A DNA stretch of 18,538 bases from Bacillota bacterium (GTDB lineage: Bacteria > Bacillota > Clostridia > Saccharofermentanales > DTU023). This document shows positions 14,735 through 18,538 of the stretch, piece by piece; the stretch's first letter is position 1, and each line of letters starts with the position of its first letter. The stretch is from the NCBI GenBank assembly GCA_023388605.1, contig JAEWFX010000049.1, positions 1 through 18,538 of the forward strand, read 5' to 3'. Below the pieces are notes generated by a model that worked only from the letters and a program-made list of their open reading frames with translations, did no database searches and was not told the origin of the DNA. Both the position numbers and the translations under genes were made by a program.

Positions 14735-16072
14735 TTGAAAACTAGACTGCCGCAAGAAAATCTCAATGATATTTTCGGTGAAAAACAGCCGAGACGTTGG
14801 AATGCTAAAAATCTTGCGATCTTAGCCATCGCAGTCTTTCTATTGGTAGGTCTATTGCTGGTAGTGTGGAACAATCGCCGTGACAATAACAAGAACGTAA
14901 AATTGATTTTTATCAGTGAAGAGGAGTTGGCTGATACTTATCGGGGTGAAGCGGTGATCATTCGAGACCAAAAGATCTACAAAGCTCCAACTTCAGGTAT
15001 AGTAAATGACTTCGTACCAGAAGGTACTCGTGTCGCTAAAGATCAATTGGTGATCGGCATATATAGTCCTGAATACGCTGATAAATTAGAACAGTTTAAA
15101 AAGCTGAGCAATCAGCTGGCCAGTCACAGATACCAGATTATCCATAACGGTTTTAACACTGTAGCTGAGGGTGTCTATAATGACTACGAGCAAGAGATGA
15201 AACATGCTCTGCAAAATGTATACAATGCCAAAGCCTCAGGCAATTTCAGCGAATTGAGCAGCAATGAAGATACAATCAAAGGCATTTTCGATCGTCGCAA
15301 CAAATCTCTACAGAATTTTGATTATGGAAACGATGCACAATTATTGGAGTTGCAGACGGCTTTTGATCAATTATCTGAAGAATTAGAGAAGAGCGGAGAT
15401 AAAATCGAGGCAGAGACTCCTGGTGTAGTCATGTACACTTTCGATGATCTAGGTGATGCTCTGTCTACTGCGAGTATTGATAGTTTGACTTCTGAGCAGG
15501 TTCAAGATATTATCCGCAATCCTCATCCTTTTACCCGTACACCTCAAAGTACTGAAAAAGATGAGAATTTGTTTGCCATAACCTCGAGTTCGAAACAATA
15601 TTTTGCTGCTATTTTACCTACTGGAGCAGCCAAGACCATCAATGTCGATATCCCTCTACAAGTTGTGGAGATGACGACTGGTTTGCGTCTCGACAATTGT
15701 GAAGTCTTACGTTCGGAAGAGACATCTTTAGGATCGCTGGTAATCTTTCGCTGTGACAACTATCTCGAACGTTTCATCAGTCAACGCACTACTTCGCTAT
15801 CGATTTCGGCAAATACGAAACGAGGTTTAAGGGTTCCGCGCAGTGCTCTAATAGATTATGACACTAGTACTTTGCTCGCTGACATATATATCGTATCCAA
15901 TGGTTATATCACTAAGACGCCAGTCAACGTCGATGCCATCAACGATCAATATGCTTTAATCAGTTCGCCAGATGTAGCTAAGATCAAAGTAGAGAGTGGT
16001 TCTATGGTTGTGATCAATCCTGAATCGACATCTGACAACACACCTTTGGACGAAGTGAAGATACCAGAATAG
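14735..16072 (+). CDS. HlyD-like single-pass membrane protein upstream of yggS
   Basis: A 445-residue protein with a short cytoplasmic N-terminus, one transmembrane helix at about 26-46, and a large extracytoplasmic part. A short biotinyl-lipoyl-like segment (about 71-110, including APTSGIVNDFVPEGTRV) and a helical stretch (about 112-220) resemble HlyD/membrane-fusion proteins. A second beta-rich region follows, with RGLRVPRSALIDYD late in the chain. No ABC or RND partner is encoded nearby, so a transport role is doubtful. From memory, proteins of this type commonly precede yggS and sepF in Clostridia, which hints at an envelope or division job. Start is TTG, with AGGAG at 14724-14728 six nt before it; no ATG fits better. 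The yggS gene begins 3-6 nt after its stop. Confidence 0.8.
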   Translation: MKTRLPQENLNDIFGEKQPRRWNAKNLAILAIAVFLLVGLLLVVWNNRRDNNKNVKLIFISEEELADTYRGEAVIIRDQKIYKAPTSGIVNDFVPEGTRVAKDQLVIGIYSPEYADKLEQFKKLSNQLASHRYQIIHNGFNTVAEGVYNDYEQEMKHALQNVYNAKASGNFSELSSNEDTIKGIFDRRNKSLQNFDYGNDAQLLELQTAFDQLSEELEKSGDKIEAETPGVVMYTFDDLGDALSTASIDSLTSEQVQDIIRNPHPFTRTPQSTEKDENLFAITSSSKQYFAAILPTGAAKTINVDIPLQVVEMTTGLRLDNCEVLRSEETSLGSLVIFRCDNYLERFISQRTTSLSISANTKRGLRVPRSALIDYDTSTLLADIYIVSNGYITKTPVNVDAINDQYALISSPDVAKIKVESGSMVVINPESTSDNTPLDEVKIPE

Positions 16073-16078
16073 CTTGTG

Positions 16079-16780
16079 ATGAATCGATCAACTGAATTGT
16101 TAAATAACTATAATAAAGTCAAAGATGAGGTTGACTCAGCTTGTCGTGAATGCGGAAGGGATCCATCTGAGATAACTTTGATAGCTGTGAGCAAATTCTT
16201 TCCTGCTAGTGATATCGCCGTAATCGCGGAACAAGGTCAACTAGATTTTGGCGAAAATCGCGTGCAAGAACTCTTGTCCAAACAAGCAGAATTGAATATG
16301 CTTATCAATTGGCATCTGATCGGTACACTACAGAAGAATAAAGTAAATAAAGTTGTCGGACAGGTGCAGCTCATCCATTCAGTGGATAATTTTGAATTGC
16401 TACAAAAAATCGAGCAACGTGCAAAACAATTGCAGATTTGTCAAGATGTTCTTCTACAAGTAAAAATGGTTGAAGATAAAAATAAGTTCGGCTTCACCCC
16501 GCAAACTGCGACAGAGGTGATTAAATCATTTTCCAGTTCAACCATCAATATACGCGGGTTAATGATTATTTCACCACTCTATGACAACGTGTCTGAGAGT
16601 GAGCAAGTCTTTTGTTTGGGAGAAGAATTATTCATCGATCTAGCTAAAATCAAATCTGCGCGTAGCGAGACCTGGGATTGCTTGTCCATGGGTATGAGTG
16701 GAGATTATAGATATGCCCTCAGACATGGAGCTACGCATATCCGTATCGGTAGTGCTATTTTCGGAGAACGCTACTCCTAA
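16079..16780 (+). CDS. yggS: YggS/PLPBP family pyridoxal-phosphate homeostasis protein
   Basis: Single-domain, alanine-racemase-like barrel that binds PLP but has no known catalytic reaction; it buffers the cofactor. Seen: ITLIAVSK, with the PLP lysine at residue 39, FGENRVQELLSK, WHLIGTLQKNKV, and the C-terminal phosphate-binding GMSGDYRYALRHGATHIRIG, all typical. Length is 233 residues from ATG 16079; a GTG directly before it (16076) is an equally placed alternative. There is no clear ribosome site and the upstream stop is only 6 nt away, so translation probably depends on coupling to the HlyD-like gene. Position just before sepF is the classic Firmicutes arrangement (B. subtilis ylmE-sepF). 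Confidence 0.93.
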   Translation: MNRSTELLNNYNKVKDEVDSACRECGRDPSEITLIAVSKFFPASDIAVIAEQGQLDFGENRVQELLSKQAELNMLINWHLIGTLQKNKVNKVVGQVQLIHSVDNFELLQKIEQRAKQLQICQDVLLQVKMVEDKNKFGFTPQTATEVIKSFSSSTINIRGLMIISPLYDNVSESEQVFCLGEELFIDLAKIKSARSETWDCLSMGMSGDYRYALRHGATHIRIGSAIFGERYS

Positions 16781-16785
16781 ATTAC

Positions 16786-16814
16786 TTGAAGAGAATTTTA
16801 ACAAAACATATAAT
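16786..16814 (+). promoter_or_regulatory. Promoter of sepF
   Basis: TTGAAG at 16786-16791 and a perfect TATAAT at 16809-16814 have 17 bp between them, in the 65-bp gap after yggS. The start site would be near 16821, about 16 nt before the sepF ribosome site. It gives sepF expression independent of the upstream genes. Confidence 0.75.
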
Positions 16815-16845
16815 CTACGAGGAAGATGCTTTTTATGGAGGGAAT

Positions 16846-17346
16846 ATGGGTTTTTTAGATCGCATCATCGGTCGCAATGAATATTACGATGAATATGAAG
16901 ATGAATATATAGATGATCAGGGCGGTGAGATGGAAGAAGTCCATTATCCTGAAGTAGAAGAGCAGCAGTATCATCGCAATAATCGCAATACTGATAAGCG
17001 CAAGTCTAATACCGATCGTGTAGTCAGCATCTCGCAGAATTTTGAAGATGAAGTCGTGATCATCGAGCCAGACAATATTCGTGATGCACAACGTGTCTGT
17101 CGTGATGTGCAAGCTGGCAAGACTGTCATCTGTAATTTAGAGCGTATCGATCAAGGGATCACGCAACGAGTCATCGATTTCATTCTCGGTGGCACCTTCA
17201 CTTTACACGGTCAAGTGACCTCGATTTCGACGATGATCTTCGTGATTACACCTGCGAGGACTCGCGTCAATACTGTGCAGAACGAACGAGTTCAACCCAG
17301 TGCTGAAAGAGTTGAACAAGCTCCAGATTCGCAGATCAAGTATTAA
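16846..17346 (+). CDS. sepF: Cell division protein SepF
   Basis: SepF anchors FtsZ filaments to the membrane and shapes the septum. The 166-residue protein starts MGFLDRIIG, the amphipathic membrane-binding helix typical of SepF. A strikingly acidic tyrosine-rich linker follows (about 12-45, many D/E/Y), then the globular domain at about 68-143, beginning VVIIEPDNIRDAQRVC and including the conserved GKTVICNLERID and RVIDFILGGTFTLHG. A short variable tail ends the chain. ATG at 16846 is chosen because it gives the conserved N-terminus and has GGAGGG just upstream. A longer reading from TTG 16786 would translate the promoter. A UUCG-type terminator follows. Confidence 0.94.
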   Translation: MGFLDRIIGRNEYYDEYEDEYIDDQGGEMEEVHYPEVEEQQYHRNNRNTDKRKSNTDRVVSISQNFEDEVVIIEPDNIRDAQRVCRDVQAGKTVICNLERIDQGITQRVIDFILGGTFTLHGQVTSISTMIFVITPARTRVNTVQNERVQPSAERVEQAPDSQIKY

Positions 17347-17360
17347 TTTAATTGAGTACT

Positions 17361-17384
17361 AAAGCTGCTTCGGGCAGCTTTTTT
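17361..17384 (+). terminator. Terminator between sepF and coaW
   Basis: AAAGCTGC at 17361-17368 pairs with GCAGCTTT at 17374-17381 around the loop TTCGG, with six Ts at 17379-17384. It ends just before the coaW ribosome site. Confidence 0.88.
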
Positions 17385-17396
17385 AATTGGAGAATT

Positions 17397-18224
17397 ATGG
17401 GTATAGTCATCGGTTTAGATATTGGAGGAAGCACAACAAAAGTTGTCGGCTTTGACCAAAACAAAGTTTTGGATTTTGCGATGGTCAAGAGCAGTGATCC
17501 TGTGGCCTCAGCATACGGTGGTTTAGGTAAATTTCTAGCTACCAACAATTTAGAGTTAGCCAATATCGAAAAAATTATGGTCACAGGTGTAGGTGCTTCT
17601 TATATAGGTGAAAGTCTGATGGAGAGACCGACCCAGTTTGTCGATGAGTTTGATTGTGTGGGTTTTGGCAGTATATTCATCTCTGATTTTGAAAATGCTG
17701 TCATCATCTGTATGGGAACAGGAACATCGATGGTCTATTGCGATGGACAACGATGTGAACATATTATCGGATCTGGTGTCGGTGGCGGTACCGTACTAGG
17801 TTTAGCTAGTCGTCTCCTAAATGTACATAATTTTGAATCGATCAATCATCTGGCAGCAGAAGGGGATCTCAGCCGAGTGGATCTCACGATCGGTGATATC
17901 AGCAAGAAATTGATACCGGGACTAAAAGCAGATACCACAGCATCCAATTTCGGCAAAGTCACTGATGATGCCGACAACAAGGATTTAGCTAAAGGCTTAG
18001 TCAATCTAGTCTTCCAATCTGTCGGCACGAGTGCAATCCTCAGCAGTCGACTATACAATACTTCAAACATAATAGTTGTAGGTAGTTTAACGCGCCTAAA
18101 AGAAGGTCATAAGGTATTAGAAAAGTTTAGCGAGTTATATCAAAAAAATATTTGCATACCAGAAAAATCAGAGTATGCCACAGCCATAGGCGCTGCATTG
18201 ATGGCAGATAAAACAAAGTCATAA
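17397..18224 (+). CDS. coaW: Type II pantothenate kinase
   Basis: Phosphorylates pantothenate, the first step of coenzyme A synthesis. The 275-residue protein is close to the staphylococcal type II enzyme in length and layout. Seen: phosphate-binding GLDIGGSTTK (6-15), E84 in FVDEFDCVGFG, where type II enzymes keep the catalytic glutamate, CMGTGTSM, GSGVGGGTVLGLASRLL, and a late GSLTRLKEGHKVL. These are actin-like ATPase-fold features, distinct from type I (CoaA) and type III (CoaX). ATG at 17397 has GGAG 4 nt upstream and gives the conserved start. A longer frame from TTG 17352 would cross the terminator and is rejected. No separate promoter is visible between that terminator and the ATG. 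The next transcription unit is an rRNA operon. Confidence 0.9.
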   Translation: MGIVIGLDIGGSTTKVVGFDQNKVLDFAMVKSSDPVASAYGGLGKFLATNNLELANIEKIMVTGVGASYIGESLMERPTQFVDEFDCVGFGSIFISDFENAVIICMGTGTSMVYCDGQRCEHIIGSGVGGGTVLGLASRLLNVHNFESINHLAAEGDLSRVDLTIGDISKKLIPGLKADTTASNFGKVTDDADNKDLAKGLVNLVFQSVGTSAILSSRLYNTSNIIVVGSLTRLKEGHKVLEKFSELYQKNICIPEKSEYATAIGAALMADKTKS

Positions 18225-18287
18225 ACAAAAATATAGAGAGTCAGCAGAATTTGAACGCACGGATGCGTGGTAAGTTGTTGAAAAAAT

Positions 18288-18315
18288 ATAGAGTTAAGTG
18301 TTGACTCTATTTTTT
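18288..18315 (+). terminator. Terminator of coaW, overlapping the rRNA promoter
   Basis: ATAGAGTTAA at 18288-18297 pairs with TTGACTCTAT at 18301-18310, 10 bp including one G-U, with loop GTG. It is followed by Ts to 18315. Its 3' arm contains the -35 hexamer of the rRNA promoter. The 63 bp between coaW and this hairpin hold only a small ACGCA/TGCGT hairpin (18255-18268) of no assigned role. Confidence 0.75.
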
Positions 18316-18329
18316 ATAGTTGATACTAT
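18301..18329 (+). promoter_or_regulatory. rRNA operon promoter
   Basis: TTGACT at 18301-18306 and TACTAT at 18324-18329 have 17 bp between them. The A-rich stretch just upstream (18281-18290) could act as a UP element. Transcription would start near 18336, about 165 nt before 16S rRNA. A shifted -10, TATAGT at 18327-18332, would give a poor 20-bp spacer. Confidence 0.7.
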
Positions 18330-18330
18330 A

Positions 18331-18494
18331 GTCAAGCGTCTTGCGAGAGCAGGCGCCGACGGACCTTGAAAATTGAATAGATTAGAAGAAGACGAGCCTA
18401 AGTTAATTCCAAGAGGTCGATCGAGAGATTGACTAGGGAGCGATTTAGAAAAGCAGCAGTAAAGAATAAGTAATAAGAGCCAAAGCTCTCATTA
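18331..18494 (+). promoter_or_regulatory. rRNA leader with boxB/boxA-like and processing elements
   Basis: Near the expected start site, GCGTC and TGC pair with GCA and GGCGC (18336-18356) around a GAGA tetraloop, with flanking GTC/GAC pairs. Directly after it comes GGACCTTGAAAATTGAATAG (18361-18380), which resembles the conserved TTGAAAACT element seen in Firmicutes rRNA leaders and spacers. Hairpin then boxA is the order of the E. coli rRNA antitermination region, so that function is inferred. A hairpin TAAT-AGAGC/GCTCT-ATTA (18471-18494) ends 6 nt before 16S and may take part in processing. No open reading frame was seen in the leader. Confidence 0.5.
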
Positions 18495-18500
18495 TACGAA

Positions 18501-18538
<38 letters not shown>

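Noticed and set aside
16786..16845. N-terminal extension of SepF from TTG 16786
   Set aside because: The TTG is part of the -35 box of a good promoter, and SepF proteins begin MGFLD, which is encoded at ATG 16846 behind GGAGGG.
16698..16880. Small open frame bridging yggS and sepF
   Set aside because: It overlaps two certain genes and a promoter in another frame, has no ribosome site and shows no recognisable protein feature.
17352..17396. N-terminal extension of pantothenate kinase from TTG 17352
   Set aside because: It would translate through the sepF terminator hairpin; the ATG at 17397 has a ribosome site and gives the normal family start.

Overview
The window is an ordinary-looking stretch of bacterial chromosome of moderate GC. 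It fits an anaerobic Firmicutes lineage, most likely Clostridia. The evidence is gene content: a PPi-type phosphofructokinase, infC-rpmI-rplT behind an attenuator leader, a ClpE-type ATPase, DUF1858, YnbB, YggS-SepF and a type II pantothenate kinase. Strong AGGAGG ribosome sites, TTGACA/TATAAT promoters, many U-tailed hairpin terminators and the Gram-positive-style 5' end of 16S rRNA point the same way. Genus cannot be fixed from this sequence. No transposase, integrase, phage gene or CRISPR array was seen, and all genes except dps lie on the + strand.

Layout. (1) 2-1017: 3' part of a PPi-type phosphofructokinase gene and its terminator. (2) 1041-3145: consensus promoter, structured attenuator leader, then infC (apparent AUA start), rpmI, rplT, a terminator, and a TrmH/SpoU rRNA methyltransferase gene whose ribosome site lies in the terminator stem. 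(3) 3123-3276: tRNA-Glu(CTC) with its own promoter and terminator. (4) 3319-12668: six closely packed genes: ypfJ-type Zn protease, uvrA (apparent AUC start), clpE-like ATPase, DUF1858 protein, FlaA1/CapD-type nucleotide-sugar dehydratase and a DivIVA-like coiled-coil protein. They end at a bidirectional terminator shared with the convergent dps gene. (5) 12690-13285: dps and a divergent promoter region. (6) 13233-18310: tRNA-Leu(GAG), ynbB-type PLP enzyme, HlyD-like membrane protein, yggS, sepF (own promoter) and coaW. (7) 18288-18538: terminator overlapping an rRNA promoter, rRNA leader and the first bases of 16S rRNA.

How the parts work together. Block 2 supplies translation initiation factor IF3, two 50S proteins and an rRNA modification enzyme, apparently under RNA-level feedback. 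Block 4 mixes stress functions (UvrA repair, Clp unfoldase) with envelope sugar synthesis and a possible pole or septum protein. Block 6 carries the yggS-sepF division neighbourhood.

No complete new multi-gene system was found. The points most worth following are regulatory. Two genes use AUN start codons other than AUG (infC AUA, uvrA AUC). The infC leader has a clear terminator/antiterminator switch. The -35 box of the rRNA promoter is built into the 3' arm of the coaW terminator. Three genes sit directly behind strong terminators with no visible promoter.
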